From a virus: a DNA stretch of 64,000 nucleotides. The notes under the pieces are model-generated. The model searched no databases. It was given only the letters and a program-made list of their open reading frames with translations, and was not told the origin of the DNA. Position numbers and translations under genes: made by a program. Where the stretch lies: positions 1-64,000 of the IMG/VR virus record IMGVR_UViG_3300046780_000484; one strand, given 5' to 3'. Shown in pieces: positions 7,230 to 15,922 of this stretch; position 1 is the first letter of the stretch; every line of letters begins with the position of its first letter.

Positions 7230-7484
7230 ATGACCGCTAAAGCCGTCCGCTGCGTCTGGTGCGAGGAGGAACTCGCCCCCGAAGACGCCAAGCCGATCAA
7301 GTACGCGCGACTGCCCAGCGCTCCCGACGAGGAGAACATGCAGTGCCGCGACGAGGCGGCATGCCAGCAGAGGCAGGACCGGATCGACGCCGTGCTCAAC
7401 GCCCGGCTGCAGGCCAAGGGGCTGGGATTCCTGTTCGGCGCCGGGACATCCGCGCCCAGGGCGGGAGAGAGGAACGAGCCGTGA
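7230..7484 (+). CDS. Small Cys-containing protein
   Basis: 84 aa, ATG preceded by GGAAGAGGAGACAGG, a strong ribosome-binding region. CVWCEEEL near the N-terminus and CRDEAACQQRQ in the middle could supply four zinc ligands. Function unknown. Confidence 0.7.
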   Translation: MTAKAVRCVWCEEELAPEDAKPIKYARLPSAPDEENMQCRDEAACQQRQDRIDAVLNARLQAKGLGFLFGAGTSAPRAGERNEP

Positions 7485-7954
7485 CCGAATCCCTCAAGGA
7501 CCGCGCCCGCATCCTGGCCGCGTACGCACTGCGCGACGCCCGCGCAGGCGACTACGCGGCAGCCAGCAAGCACGTCCGCGCTTTGAACGCCGAGTGCGGC
7601 GGCGAGGGGACGATGTTCGCCGTCTGCGGCTGGCGCGACACCCTCGCCGCCCATTCGGGCATCAGCGAGAACTCCGGCCCGCTGGCTCTCGGATGGAAAG
7701 ACGCGGACACCGGCCGCATCCACGCCGGCACCGAAGGCGTCCCCGACCGGGTGCGCTGGGCCGGGCAGCTCATCGTCGCCCGCGCCGCACTTGACAAGCC
7801 GATGTTCGACGCGCTGATCGCGGCGCTGCCTGACGATAAGGCCGTGATCGGCTCTTACGTCGGAGCCGTGCTGGAGACCGTCGCTATCACCATGAACGGA
7901 CTGCCGGAGCCCGCCCCTGCGGCTACAGGAGAAGAGGAGACGACCGGTGCCTGA
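7481..7954 (+). CDS. Hypothetical helical protein
   Basis: 157 aa from a GTG overlapping the upstream stop. Helical, with ARILAAYALRDARAGDYAAASKHV and a mid-region EGTMFAVCGWRDTLAAH. Overlaps the next gene. No family recognised. Confidence 0.7.
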   Translation: MTESLKDRARILAAYALRDARAGDYAAASKHVRALNAECGGEGTMFAVCGWRDTLAAHSGISENSGPLALGWKDADTGRIHAGTEGVPDRVRWAGQLIVARAALDKPMFDALIAALPDDKAVIGSYVGAVLETVAITMNGLPEPAPAATGEEETTGA

Positions 7955-8378
7955 TCGGATCCAGCTCCGCCGCGTCAAAGGCTGGCGGATGCCCGAGGGT
8001 GCGGTCAAGGTGGACCGCGCGACCCGGTGGGGCAACATCTTCTGGCCCGGCCAGCGAGTGATCGCGCCGGGCGCGTACGGCTCGCTCGCCTCTCCGTATC
8101 ACGGGTGCCTCCCGTCCGGCCGGTACCAGTTCGGGAGCGGCGGGCCGCGCGACTACGAGATCCGCAGGGTCCGGGACGCGGCCGACGCCGTGGCGCTGTT
8201 CTCGAGTTACGTCCGGGCCGACCCGTCCGGCTGGCCGCCCGACGACATCCGGTACTCGCTCGGCGGCTGCGATCTCGCGTGCTGGTGCGACCTGCCAGCC
8301 GAAGGCGAGCCCGACATCTGCCATGCCGTGATCCTGCTGGCACTAAGCAACGGACAGGAGATGTCCCGCCTTGCCTGA
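7947..8378 (+). CDS. DUF4326 domain protein
   Basis: 143 aa. It begins with IQLRRVKGWRMPEGAVKV then RWGNIFW, and ends with GGCDLACWCDL ... DICHAVILL. These are the two signature blocks of DUF4326, a small phage and bacterial domain with conserved Cys/His near the C-terminus. Biochemical role is not established. Possibly nucleic-acid or nucleotide related, but this is not shown here. Confidence 0.8.
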   Translation: MPDRIQLRRVKGWRMPEGAVKVDRATRWGNIFWPGQRVIAPGAYGSLASPYHGCLPSGRYQFGSGGPRDYEIRRVRDAADAVALFSSYVRADPSGWPPDDIRYSLGGCDLACWCDLPAEGEPDICHAVILLALSNGQEMSRLA

Positions 8379-8754
8379 CGAAACCCCCGGCCGGGTAGCC
8401 GCCACCCTGGCCGCGATCCGGGAGCGCACCGAGGCTGCGACAGCGGGGCCATGGGCGGCGCACTCTCACCTGCGCCAGTACAGCATCTGGCATGACGAAC
8501 TCGACCAGCCCCTCGCACGTGAGGTCCGCACCTGGGATGACGCCGTGTTCATCTCGGTGGCCCGTACCGTGATGCCCCGTCTCCTCGCTGCCGTAGAGGC
8601 CGCACTGGAACTGGCGGACAAGCTGGAGCCGCAAGGACCGCCGTCTTCCGCTCTCGAAGAGGACCGGATGTGGATCCGCCAGGAATGCGCGGACATGATC
8701 CGCGACACCCTCGGGGCGGCACTGACCGGAGAGGAGACTGGCGATGGCGCGTAA
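8371..8754 (+). CDS. Actinophage hypothetical protein (LAAIRERTEAATAGPW family)
   Basis: 127 aa from a TTG that overlaps the preceding stop. LAAIRERTEAATAGPWAAH followed by FISVARTVMPRLLAAVEAALELAD is a pattern repeated in many actinophage early genes. No biochemical function is known. Overlaps the following gene by 11 bp. Confidence 0.7.
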   Translation: MPDETPGRVAATLAAIRERTEAATAGPWAAHSHLRQYSIWHDELDQPLAREVRTWDDAVFISVARTVMPRLLAAVEAALELADKLEPQGPPSSALEEDRMWIRQECADMIRDTLGAALTGEETGDGA

Positions 8755-8947
8755 AAGCCTCGGCTACGTGGTCGTCACCTACGACGAGGGCCGCCGCCCC
8801 TTCGCCGGGTTCTTGTACGACAGCCTGGACAGGGCCACGGCAGATCGTGACGGCATGGAACGGAACAGCGTGAACGCAGTCCACCCGGAACGTCATGTCG
8901 TCGCCGAGGTCTTCGAGGTGGAGGAGGAGGGTGGTCATGACCGCTGA
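8744..8947 (+). CDS. Small hypothetical protein
   Basis: 67 aa, acidic at the end. LGYVVVTYDEGRRPFAGFLYDSLDRA suggests a short beta-sheet protein. Overlaps the upstream gene. Function unknown. Confidence 0.65.
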   Translation: MARKSLGYVVVTYDEGRRPFAGFLYDSLDRATADRDGMERNSVNAVHPERHVVAEVFEVEEEGGHDR

Positions 8948-9018
8948 CACTGGGGAGCCGGGCGCGGGCACTGAACCACGCCCCGCTGAACCACGGTCCG
9001 GTAGACGACCGCGACAGT

Positions 9019-9030
9019 TAGGATGCACCC
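9019..9030 (+). promoter_or_regulatory. Leaderless promoter of the 9031 gene
   Basis: TAGGAT (9019-9024) followed by a 6-nt spacer and ATG at 9031. Two direct copies of CTGAACCACG lie about 25-50 bp upstream (near 8971 and 8986) and could bind a regulator. Confidence 0.55.
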
Positions 9031-9195
9031 ATGAACGTCCTCGCCCGCGAGGTCACCGGATTCCGCGGCACGTGGCGCTACGCCCGCGCCGGCGGCACCG
9101 CGATGCAGCTCCGGTTCGCGCTCATCATGCTCACGATGGCCGCCTGCGCGGGGGTCTGGGCGTGGGCCGCGGTCACCCTGGCGACGAGCCTGTAG
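9031..9195 (+). CDS. 54-aa single-pass membrane protein
   Basis: Starts MNVLAREVTGFRG, then a hydrophobic stretch ALIMLTMAACAGVWAWAAV long enough to span the membrane once, ending three residues later. Positioned 6 nt after a -10 box, so it has its own leaderless transcript at the end of the early region. Function unknown; a small phage membrane effector is possible. Confidence 0.65.
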   Translation: MNVLAREVTGFRGTWRYARAGGTAMQLRFALIMLTMAACAGVWAWAAVTLATSL

Positions 9196-9220
9196 CGCCG
9201 CCTCTCCCCCGCTGCTGCCC

Positions 9221-9559
9221 TTAGCCGCCCGTCACCTTCATCCCGAACGGCGGCTGCGAGGCCCGCTCCACCCGCCTCTCCCCCTCGGCGACCCACCCCG
9301 GGATCAGCGCCTCATCCGCCCCCGCCTTCCGCAGCAGTCCCGCCGCCCGTTCCGCGGCGGGCCGCTCCTCCGGCTGCCGGCAGGTCCCGAGGATTATCCC
9401 GGCCGCTTCAGCGAGCAGGGCGGGCGCGTCAAGGCCCGCGGTGATCCCGGCGAGCTCGGCCAGGGCACCGGCTTCGGTCACGCGGCCTGTCCGTGCGTAG
9501 CGCCTGGCGGCACCCTGGAGTTGGGCGACGGCTATCCGGCCGGGGTCGGGGCGGGGCAT
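9221..9559 (-). CDS. Hypothetical Ala-rich protein
   Basis: 112 aa, helical and rich in Ala/Leu (GALAELAGITAGL, AALLAEAAGIIL). The ATG is preceded by AAGGAG and an AT-rich TATATA, so the start is well supported. It is in the same direction as the integrase group. No domain recognised. Confidence 0.65.
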   Translation of the reverse strand: MPRPDPGRIAVAQLQGAARRYARTGRVTEAGALAELAGITAGLDAPALLAEAAGIILGTCRQPEERPAAERAAGLLRKAGADEALIPGWVAEGERRVERASQPPFGMKVTGG

Positions 9560-9603
9560 GGCTCCTTTATATAGGCGCCCTCGCGGGGGACAAGCCGCCG
9601 GGG

Positions 9604-10068
9604 CTAGGCGCTCACTGCTTCCGTCGCCGCCTTGTGCTCCTCAGCCGGAAGCCAGCCCTCGTGCGTGGTACCCGGATCGCCGATGCGAACAGGGCGGCGG
9701 GGAAACGGCGTCTCCGCGCGGCACTCGGTCCTGTACTCACGGCCATACTGACCGTCGTAGGTGACGTACCCGCCGCCCTTGCACTGCGGGCACGACCACC
9801 ACCGGCACCACTGGCCGCCAACGAAGCTCTCCAGCATTGCACCGGGATGCTCTGTGCACTGGATGGAGTCTTCGTAGACGCCCCACTCGATGACGTCCTC
9901 ATGTTCATCAAGGCCGCGACCGTCCGCGGCGAGCGGGCCGTAGGCGTTGCACCCTTCCCACGCCCACAACTTCGCCCCGTGGCCGCACTCGGCGCAGCGG
10001 TAGCCGCCCTCGACGGGCTCGGGTGTCTTCGGCGCAGCCGGAGCCGTGCGCTTGCGAGTAGGTGTCAT
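9604..10068 (-). CDS. Hypothetical protein with zinc-ribbon pairs
   Basis: 154 aa. CAECGHG near residue 25, CTEHPG and CPQCKGGGYV further on give two or more Cys pairs. The rest is hydrophilic, with an Ala/Pro-rich N-terminus. Often such proteins accompany integration modules, but no function can be named. Confidence 0.65.
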   Translation of the reverse strand: MTPTRKRTAPAAPKTPEPVEGGYRCAECGHGAKLWAWEGCNAYGPLAADGRGLDEHEDVIEWGVYEDSIQCTEHPGAMLESFVGGQWCRWWSCPQCKGGGYVTYDGQYGREYRTECRAETPFPRRPVRIGDPGTTHEGWLPAEEHKAATEAVSA

Positions 10069-10282
10069 CGGGTGTCTCCGTTCATCCAGGGGGACGGGCC
10101 GCCAGGGCTACGCGGCGGGCCGGAAAGCTGGGGCCGTCTACGGGCCGTCCCGCAACCGCAGACAACAAGCCGCGTTCGTCCGTGACAGTCCCTATCAAGG
10201 CACGTCAATACAGGTCTGGAGGTCCCGGAAGCCGCCTGCGTGCAGACCTGATCAGACGACCATGGACTGGTAAGAGCCCTGC
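10069..10282. other. Non-coding gap beside integrase; attP candidate
   Basis: 214 bp with no convincing gene between the 9604 gene's start and the integrase stop. Phage attachment sites usually lie next to the integrase gene. Apart from short direct-repeat-like stretches, nothing diagnostic (tRNA 3' end, clear core) can be recognised, so this is a positional guess only. Confidence 0.3.
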
Positions 10283-11569
10283 TCACAGCCCCGGACCACC
10301 CTCCTGGGCCGTCAGCGGGCCGTCAGCGGGAAAACGGGAGTCGTCGGCAAGGGCCGCTTCGAGGGCCCGGCGGGTCCTGTCCTCGGCGTCGGGCATCAGG
10401 TGCGAGTAGGTCTTCAGCACCAGCGCGCCGCCGTCGTTGTGGCCGAGGTTCCCCGCGACCGTCCTCGGGTCCACCCCGGCGGAGATCAGCGTCGAGACGT
10501 ACAGGTGCCGCATCATGTGGCAGCCGTTCTCGCGGTCGATCTCAAGCCCGGCCGCCAGCAGCGCCGGCCGCCAGACGTGCGTATTGAACCCGTGCCGCCG
10601 GATCGGGGCACCCGCCCGCGTGGTGAACAGCAGATCGGCGGTCACCATCCGGCCGTGGCGCCGGTCCCCCGGCTCGTGCCACGGCAGCGTCACCGCCACG
10701 GCGGGGAACGCGGCCAGGTGCGCGGCCAGGGCCTCGGCCGTCGGGGCGGCCAGCGGCACGTCGCGCTCCTTCTTCCCCTTCGGCGGGGCGAAGTGCGGGC
10801 GCCCGCCGACAAGTTTGACCTGCTGCCGGATATTCACCTGCCGCCGCAGGAAGTTGATCTCGTCAACGGACAGGCCGAAGATCTCCGACTGCCGCAGCCC
10901 GAGCCCGGTCCCCGCGTCCACCACGGCGGCGAGGCGTCGCGGGAGCGCCGCGCGGACCGCGGCGGCCTGCGGGCGCGTCCAGGGCTTGAGGCGGCGGTGC
11001 GTCGCCTGGGGCAGCTGCCGGGCGAGCCCCGCGCAGGGGTTCACGCTGACGCGCCCGTCCAGCGCGGCGGCGAGCATGACTGAGTTCAGGTGGGTGAAGA
11101 CCTTGGCGACGGTCGACGGGGCCAGCCTTAGCCCGGCGAGCCACGCCTTGATCAGCGACGGGCGGCCGGCGAGTTCGTCCAGCCTTTTCATGCCGAGATC
11201 GGGGAAGACGTGCAGCCGCATCCGGGTCTCGACGGCCTCGCGGGTCACCGTGTCGAAGGTCTGCGCCTTCAGCCATTCCTCGGCGTACTTCCGCAGCGTG
11301 ATCCGGCCCGCGTCGGGGTCGCGGTAGGTGCCGCGCTTGAGGTCGGCGTCGACCTCGGTCTTGAAGGCTTCCGCGGCGGCCTTCTTATCGAACGACCGGC
11401 TGCGCTCGCTGCCGTCGGGGTCCTCGTAGCGGACCCGCCAGCGGCGGCCCGTGCCGTTGCGGGGTCGCGCTTCCTTTGCCTGCTTCCCGTCCGGCCCTGC
11501 GGCGGTGCGGAACCAGCGGTCCTCGATGTGGCTAATCGGGCTCACCTGCCTTCTCGTCCGTGTCCTCAC
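10283..11569 (-). CDS. int: Tyrosine recombinase / phage integrase
   Basis: 428 aa, site-specific recombinase for lysogeny. An N-terminal AP2-like arm-binding segment (RWRVRYEDPDGSERSRSF) is followed by a SAM-like core-binding domain (TLRKYAEEWLKAQ) and the catalytic domain. The catalytic domain has Arg in GLRQSEI (about residue 228), His-x-x-Arg in HMMRHLYVS (about 351), His in LGHND and the nucleophile Tyr in TYSHLM (about 386). All required residues are present, so it should be active. The GTG at 11569 lies inside the upstream repressor gene; a GTG at 11545 is an alternative start. Co-transcription with the repressor is likely. Confidence 0.95.
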   Translation of the reverse strand: MRTRTRRQVSPISHIEDRWFRTAAGPDGKQAKEARPRNGTGRRWRVRYEDPDGSERSRSFDKKAAAEAFKTEVDADLKRGTYRDPDAGRITLRKYAEEWLKAQTFDTVTREAVETRMRLHVFPDLGMKRLDELAGRPSLIKAWLAGLRLAPSTVAKVFTHLNSVMLAAALDGRVSVNPCAGLARQLPQATHRRLKPWTRPQAAAVRAALPRRLAAVVDAGTGLGLRQSEIFGLSVDEINFLRRQVNIRQQVKLVGGRPHFAPPKGKKERDVPLAAPTAEALAAHLAAFPAVAVTLPWHEPGDRRHGRMVTADLLFTTRAGAPIRRHGFNTHVWRPALLAAGLEIDRENGCHMMRHLYVSTLISAGVDPRTVAGNLGHNDGGALVLKTYSHLMPDAEDRTRRALEAALADDSRFPADGPLTAQEGGPGL

Positions 11570-12062
11570 CCGCGCGCTCCTCGTAGCTCCTGATCCCCTC
11601 GCCGACCGCGTAGTCCAGGGTGTACGTCTTGAGTCTTATCGCGGTGTCCCGCCGGGCTTCCTGCGCGCGGGGATAAGGAGTGTCCTCCGTCATCGCGAGC
11701 GTCCGTTCCGCGGCGGCGATGTCGGCCAGCAGGCGGTGTACCGCCTTGGCCACGTCATCGGCCGAGCGCACGACTCGCGTCCCGGCCGAGTAGATGTACT
11801 CCGTCGCGCTGACCTCCGGCTGGGTCCAGGTGAACCTGTCCAGGGAGGTCTTGAGGATCACGGCGAGGTCGACGAGCTCGGCGGCCTTGAGCTGCTGCGT
11901 GCCCTGCTCGACGCGCGTGACGGTCGACTGGTGCCAGGGATGGCGGCGCTCGCTCATCAGCTTCGCCAGCTCGGCCTGGGAGAGGCCCCTCTGCTCGCGC
12001 AGGGCGCGCACGTTGGCGCTGATCCTCTCGTCCGGGGTCATGCCCTCGCGGTGCTCTCCCAT
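11532..12062 (-). CDS. XRE-family repressor
   Basis: 176 aa. Residues about 8-75 form a Cro/CI helix-turn-helix (ISANVRALREQRGLSQAELAKLM ... STVTRVEQG). The C-terminal half is helical and may dimerise. The ATG at 12062 is chosen because a TACGGT hexamer lies 7 nt upstream and the N-terminus then begins just before the domain. Position upstream of the integrase and divergent from an excisionase-like gene suggests the lysogeny repressor or a regulator of integration. Confidence 0.8.
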   Translation of the reverse strand: MGEHREGMTPDERISANVRALREQRGLSQAELAKLMSERRHPWHQSTVTRVEQGTQQLKAAELVDLAVILKTSLDRFTWTQPEVSATEYIYSAGTRVVRSADDVAKAVHRLLADIAAAERTLAMTEDTPYPRAQEARRDTAIRLKTYTLDYAVGEGIRSYEERAGEDTDEKAGEPD

Positions 12063-12178
12063 GGGCGTAACCGTATAGCAGACGGTTTTGATTGGCAATG
12101 ATGGGTTGCGATGAAAACGCAAGGTGTTATACGGTGTCATGCGTACCGGCTATTACCCTTGGCCTGAGAGGACCCGCC
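12063..12178. promoter_or_regulatory. Repressor / excisionase intergenic operator region
   Basis: Contains ACCGTATA at 12070-12077 and its exact inverse TATACGGT at 12128-12135, each overlapping a potential -10 region of the divergent genes. A separate palindrome TTGCG-N7-CGCAA lies at 12106-12122. This arrangement is what one expects for operators of the adjacent XRE protein. Binding is inferred. Confidence 0.5.
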
Positions 12179-12412
12179 ATGACCGAGACCCCTGAGCACC
12201 CGGTCGGCGCGAGCGACGACGAAGACCTGCTCACCATGGAAGAGGCTGCGGACATGGCCCGGATGACGAAGGACACCCTTCGTTACCGCCTGCACCGCGG
12301 GACGGGCCCGGAGAGCTTCCGGCTGGGCAAGAAGCGCGTCTTCCGCAAGGGCAAGGTGCGCGCCTGGATCAAGGCCATCGAGGACTCCCAAGCCGAACAG
12401 GGGGCGGCGTGA
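12179..12412 (+). CDS. Excisionase-like helix-turn-helix protein
   Basis: 77 aa. [38 protein letters not shown] matches the MerR-like HTH_17 (AlpA/excisionase) fold: helix-turn-helix plus a wing that reads a primary site. ATG at 12179 follows GAGAGGA, and earlier in-frame starts lack such a site. Divergent from the repressor and near the integrase, so probably a recombination directionality factor. It could also regulate the que operon that it overlaps by a few bases. Confidence 0.75.
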   Translation: MTETPEHPVGASDDEDLLTMEEAADMARMTKDTLRYRLHRGTGPESFRLGKKRVFRKGKVRAWIKAIEDSQAEQGAA

Positions 12413-13101
12413 TGCCCGGCGGTTCCGGGTGCCCGGCAGTGGTGCTGCTCAGCGGCGGCCTGGACTCGGCCACGACCCTGGCGATAGCCAGGCACAAGAA
12501 GTACGAGGCGCATGCGCTCAGCTTCCGGTACGGCCAGCGGCACGCAGCCGAGGTGGACGCGGCCCGCAAGGTGGCTGCGAGCCTGGGCGCCGCGGAGCAC
12601 GTCATCGCGGACATCGACCTGCGGGTCTTCGGCGGGTCGGCGCTCACCGATGACATCGGCGTCCCGCACCATGACAGCGTGCATGACCTGCCGGACGGGA
12701 TCCCGGTCACCTACGTTCCCGCCCGGAACACGGTCTTCCTGTCGTACGCCCTGGCGTGGGCTGAGGTGCTGGGCGCGCGGGACATCTTCATCGGCGTCAA
12801 CGTCCTGGACTACAGCGGCTACCCCGACTGCCGCCCGGAGTACATCGCGGCATTCGAGCGGATGGCGAACCTCGCAACGAAGGCCGCGACGGAGGATCAG
12901 CAGCGGATGCGGATCCGCACGCCGCTGATCAGCAGCACCAAGGCGGAGATCATCGAGATCGGCACCAGCCTGGGCGTGGACTACTCGCTGACGCGGAGCT
13001 GCTACGAGGGCGGCGCCAGTCCCTGCGGCACGTGCGACTCGTGCCTGATCAGGCAGCACGGGTTCGCCGAGTCGGGACTGGAGGACCCGTGTACCGCGTA
13101 A
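12412..13101 (+). CDS. queC: QueC, 7-cyano-7-deazaguanine (preQ0) synthase
   Basis: 229 aa, ATP-dependent enzyme converting 7-carboxy-7-deazaguanine plus ammonia to preQ0. The N-terminal PP-loop motif [12 protein letters not shown] is intact. [24 protein letters not shown] and [17 protein letters not shown] are QueC signatures. The zinc site is C-x8-C-x2-C-x2-C (SCYEGG...CGTCDSC). ATG at 12412 overlaps the stop of the upstream gene; GTG at 12409 is one codon earlier. First of four tightly overlapping genes. Confidence 0.95.
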   Translation: MPGGSGCPAVVLLSGGLDSATTLAIARHKKYEAHALSFRYGQRHAAEVDAARKVAASLGAAEHVIADIDLRVFGGSALTDDIGVPHHDSVHDLPDGIPVTYVPARNTVFLSYALAWAEVLGARDIFIGVNVLDYSGYPDCRPEYIAAFERMANLATKAATEDQQRMRIRTPLISSTKAEIIEIGTSLGVDYSLTRSCYEGGASPCGTCDSCLIRQHGFAESGLEDPCTA

Positions 13102-13727
13102 AGGAGATCTTCTACACGCTGCAGGGTGAGGGTACCCATGCGGGCCGCCCGGCGGTGTTCTGCCGGTTCACCAGTTGCAATCTGTGGACCGGCCGGGAGA
13201 AGGACCGCCATCGCGCGATCTGCCAGTTCTGCGACACGGACTTCACGGGCACTGACGGTCCCGGTGGCGGCCGGTTCGCGACTCCGCTCGAACTCGCTGA
13301 GGCGGTGCGGGCGAAGTGGCCGGAGCCTTCCGATGCCCACGTCCAGCCGTTCGTCGTGTGCACGGGCGGGGAGCCGCTGCTTCAGCTGGACCGGGCCGCC
13401 GTGGAGGCGTTGCACCACGCCGGATTCGAGGTGGCCGTCGAAACCAACGGCACGCAGCACGCGCCGCCTGGCCTGGACTGGATCTGCGTCAGCCCGAAAG
13501 CCGGGGCGCCGCTGATGCTAACCCGCGGGGATGAGCTCAAGCTGGTCTTCCCGCAGGAAGGGGCCCCGCCGGAGGCGTTCGAGAACCTCGGCTTCCCGCG
13601 GCTGCTGCTGCAGCCGATGGACGGCCCCGACCGGGACGTGAACACGAAACTCGCCGTCGAGTACTGCCTGGCGCACCCGCAGTGGCGGCTGAGCCTGCAG
13701 ACCCACAAGTACCTCGGGATCGCCTGA
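13089..13727 (+). CDS. queE: QueE, 7-carboxy-7-deazaguanine synthase (radical SAM)
   Basis: 212 aa from a GTG inside the queC 3' end. [21 protein letters not shown] is the QueE N-terminus. The radical-SAM cluster cysteines are C-x14-C-x2-C (SCNLW ... ICQFCDTDF), with the extended spacing typical of QueE. GGEPLLQ and ETNGTQ follow. It converts CPH4 to CDG. The long Cys spacing, and the SPKAG segment, separate it from activating enzymes of similar size. Stop overlaps the queD ATG. Confidence 0.94.
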   Translation: MYRVKEIFYTLQGEGTHAGRPAVFCRFTSCNLWTGREKDRHRAICQFCDTDFTGTDGPGGGRFATPLELAEAVRAKWPEPSDAHVQPFVVCTGGEPLLQLDRAAVEALHHAGFEVAVETNGTQHAPPGLDWICVSPKAGAPLMLTRGDELKLVFPQEGAPPEAFENLGFPRLLLQPMDGPDRDVNTKLAVEYCLAHPQWRLSLQTHKYLGIA

Positions 13728-14086
13728 TGGAGATCTTCCGCGAGTTCACCTTCGAGGCGGCCCACCGGCTCACTCATGTCCCGGACGAGCACAAATGCGG
13801 GCGGCTCCACGGCCACTCCTACCGCGTCGAGATCCGCGTGGCGGGGCGCGTGGATGAGGAGACGGGGTGGGTGATGGACTTCGCGGAGATCAAGGCCGCC
13901 TGGGCGCTGCTGGATGACCTGCTCGATCACCGGTACCTCAACGAGGTGGACGGGCTGGATAACCCGACGAGCGAGAACCTGGCCCGCTGGATCTGGGCCC
14001 GGCTCGTCGGCGACCTGCCCCTGTCCGCGGTCACGGTCCGCGAGACCTGCACCTCCGGATGCACCTACCAGGGGGAGGCGGCGTGA
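13727..14086 (+). CDS. queD: QueD, 6-carboxytetrahydropterin synthase
   Basis: 119 aa, PTPS-fold enzyme that makes CPH4 from dihydroneopterin triphosphate. Zinc ligands are His in AAHRL and the two His of LHGHSY. The catalytic Cys lies in [18 protein letters not shown] and LDHRYLNEV followed by [11 protein letters not shown] are family blocks. Its substrate must come from a GTP cyclohydrolase I, which is not encoded in this window, so host FolE is presumed. Overlaps queE by one base and dpdA by 4. Confidence 0.95.
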   Translation: MEIFREFTFEAAHRLTHVPDEHKCGRLHGHSYRVEIRVAGRVDEETGWVMDFAEIKAAWALLDDLLDHRYLNEVDGLDNPTSENLARWIWARLVGDLPLSAVTVRETCTSGCTYQGEAA

Positions 14087-14847
14087 TCCACTACCACGGC
14101 GGCCCGATCACGCCCGAGACATGCGCCTACAAGACGTGGACCGGTCGGCATGCCTTCATCTCGTTCGCCGACCCCCGCCAGGTCCGCCTCGCCGCCGCGA
14201 TCTGCCAGACGTTCGCTCTTGACTGCGGGGCGTTCACGCGATGGAAGCAGGGCGAGAAGGAGCCGGACTGGCAGGGTTACTACGCATGGTGCGGCGAGTG
14301 GCTGCTCCACCCGGCGTGCGACTGGGCCATCGTCCCCGATGTAATCGAAGGCACCGAGGGCGAGAACGACGCCCTGATCGCCGAGTGGCCGTTCAGGCGA
14401 GATCAGGGTGTCCCTGTGTGGCACCTGAATGAGTCTCCGGAACGCCTTGTCGACCTCGCCGCCGAATGGCCCAGGGTGGCGCTTGGCTCTTGTGATGAGT
14501 GGGACGTGTCGAACCCGACTAAGTGCCTCAAGCGTCTCTATGACGTCCTGCCCGCGATCTGCCGTAACGGGCAGCCGCTAGTCAAGTTGCACGGCCTGCG
14601 GATGCTGAGCCATCACATCATCGATGCCGTGCCGCTGGCGTCGGCTGACAGCACCAACGTGGCCCAGAACGTGAGCCTGGACAGGAACTGGGCCAGTGGC
14701 GCTTACCCGCCCGCCACCAAGGAGACCCGGGCCATGGTGCTGGCGGAGCGGATCGAGTCCCATCAGTCGCCAGCTCGCCTCGATGAGGTGATGGCCCGGC
14801 AGCAGCGCGCCGCCAGCGATCAGGGCGTGCTCTGGGAGGTCGCATGA
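14083..14847 (+). CDS. dpdA: DpdA-like DNA 7-deazaguanine transglycosylase (TGT-related)
   Basis: 254 aa from a GTG overlapping que[41 protein letters not shown] and [12 protein letters not shown] follow the phage DpdA pattern, a TIM barrel related to tRNA-guanine transglycosylase. Asp residues in the last two segments are candidate catalytic acids. [12 protein letters not shown] near the end is also typical. It should exchange guanine in DNA for preQ0. It is shorter than tRNA TGTs and lacks their C-terminal zinc site. Gene order with queC/E/D is strong support. No tRNA-modification partner (QueF, QueA, QueG) is present. Confidence 0.88.
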   Translation: MIHYHGGPITPETCAYKTWTGRHAFISFADPRQVRLAAAICQTFALDCGAFTRWKQGEKEPDWQGYYAWCGEWLLHPACDWAIVPDVIEGTEGENDALIAEWPFRRDQGVPVWHLNESPERLVDLAAEWPRVALGSCDEWDVSNPTKCLKRLYDVLPAICRNGQPLVKLHGLRMLSHHIIDAVPLASADSTNVAQNVSLDRNWASGAYPPATKETRAMVLAERIESHQSPARLDEVMARQQRAASDQGVLWEVA

Positions 14848-14955
14848 CCGACAAACCACCGCAAACTGTGACCCCAGCGTCACGTTTAGGTGAACACTGC
14901 AACAAACCGTGACAGCAGCACTACGATCACCAGCATTCGCGACCAAGGGGGGTCC

Positions 14956-15162
14956 GTGCTCACATTCCTATGGCACGCCGTGCTCTACGCCTGCGACGTC
15001 TACGGCCGCATCACCCTGCCCCTGACCGCTGCGGTTTTCGCCTTCCTGGCCCGTGAGGCGCGCAGGACCCGGAAGCGGCCGGCGCGGCTGCCGGGCCGGG
15101 GGACGGTCACCGACGAGGAGATAGAGGCGGCGCTCCGCGAATGGGCGGGCGACGTCCTGTGA
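14956..15162 (+). CDS. Small single-pass membrane protein
   Basis: 68 aa from GTG 14956, preceded by AAGGGGGG. LTFLWHAVLYACDVYGRITLPLTAAVFAFLA forms one or two short membrane segments, followed by a basic cytoplasmic tail. An upstream in-frame ATG (14890) would add an unlikely polar leader. Overlaps the next gene by 4 bp. Function unknown. Confidence 0.6.
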   Translation: MLTFLWHAVLYACDVYGRITLPLTAAVFAFLAREARRTRKRPARLPGRGTVTDEEIEAALREWAGDVL

Positions 15163-15365
15163 GCGGCCCCCAGGAGACGTGGCTGCGCGGACCGGGATCC
15201 CGCCCGCCGCCGCAGGTGCCCGCGGCCGTGAGCATGGCCGAGGAGTTCCCGTACCTCCCGGAGTCCCGTGCGGACGCTCCCAGGCGCCCGGGACGGCACC
15301 GGAGGGCGGGCAGGCTAAGCGTCGTCACGGCGGCGATCAGGCAAGCAGCGAGGAAGAAGGAGTGA
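15159..15365 (+). CDS. Small basic hypothetical protein
   Basis: 68 aa starting at the GTG overlapping the previous stop. Pro/Arg rich, ending in AAIRQAARKKE. Its stop overlaps the next ATG. Gene spacing is the main support; no domain. Confidence 0.55.
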   Translation: MSGPQETWLRGPGSRPPPQVPAAVSMAEEFPYLPESRADAPRRPGRHRRAGRLSVVTAAIRQAARKKE

Positions 15366-15829
15366 TGACCGCCTGCACCCGCGAGAGCGGAACCTGCCAG
15401 TACTGCCGGTCAGGCTGCACGCACAAGCCCGGATGGTTCCTGCCGGGCGAGGCCGAAGCTGCCGCCGAGTTCATGGGCATGACGCTGCCGGAGTTCTTCA
15501 GCGCTTACCTCGCGGTCGACTGGTGGCAGGACACCCCGGACATCTTCGTCCTGTCGCCTGCCATCAAGGGCGAGGAGCCGGGCACCGAGTTCCCCGGAGA
15601 TCCCAGGGGGACGTGCGTGTTCTACGAGGGCGACCGCTGCCGCATCCACCCGGTCAAGCCGGCCGAGTGCCGAGCGCACTGGTGCGGCGACAAGGACCCG
15701 TCGTCCGTCCACGGGGACGTGGCGCAGGCGTGGGCCGGACGGCAGGACCAGATCACGGGACTGCTGGGCCGCGAGCCCGAAGCCGAGCCTTACTACGGCG
15801 GCGGCATCCTCGGGATGCTCGGCCTGTAA
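15365..15829 (+). CDS. YkgJ-type cysteine-cluster protein
   Basis: 154 aa. CQYCRSGCTHKPGWF at the start and CVFYEGDRCRIHPVKPAECRAHWC in the C-terminal half form the Cys cluster of the YkgJ (zinc/iron-chelating) family. Such proteins bind a metal through about eight Cys. Biological role is unclear; phage copies are seen now and then. Starts at the ATG overlapping the preceding stop. Confidence 0.75.
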   Translation: MTACTRESGTCQYCRSGCTHKPGWFLPGEAEAAAEFMGMTLPEFFSAYLAVDWWQDTPDIFVLSPAIKGEEPGTEFPGDPRGTCVFYEGDRCRIHPVKPAECRAHWCGDKDPSSVHGDVAQAWAGRQDQITGLLGREPEAEPYYGGGILGMLGL

Positions 15830-15922
15830 CCATAATCTCCCGTCTCCGCAGCCAGCGAGAGCACGGGTCGCAGGGCCAGCCGCACGCAGGGTGCGCTGGA
15901 GTCAAACCGGAAGGTTTCATCA

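Noticed and set aside
8937-9224. 95-aa frame overlapping the small membrane protein
   Set aside because: Arg/Pro/His rich and out of frame with a well-placed leaderless membrane protein gene.
14844-14912. 22-aa ORF starting in the dpdA stop
   Set aside because: Hydrophilic, no motif, followed by a better supported gene at 14956; probably leader sequence.
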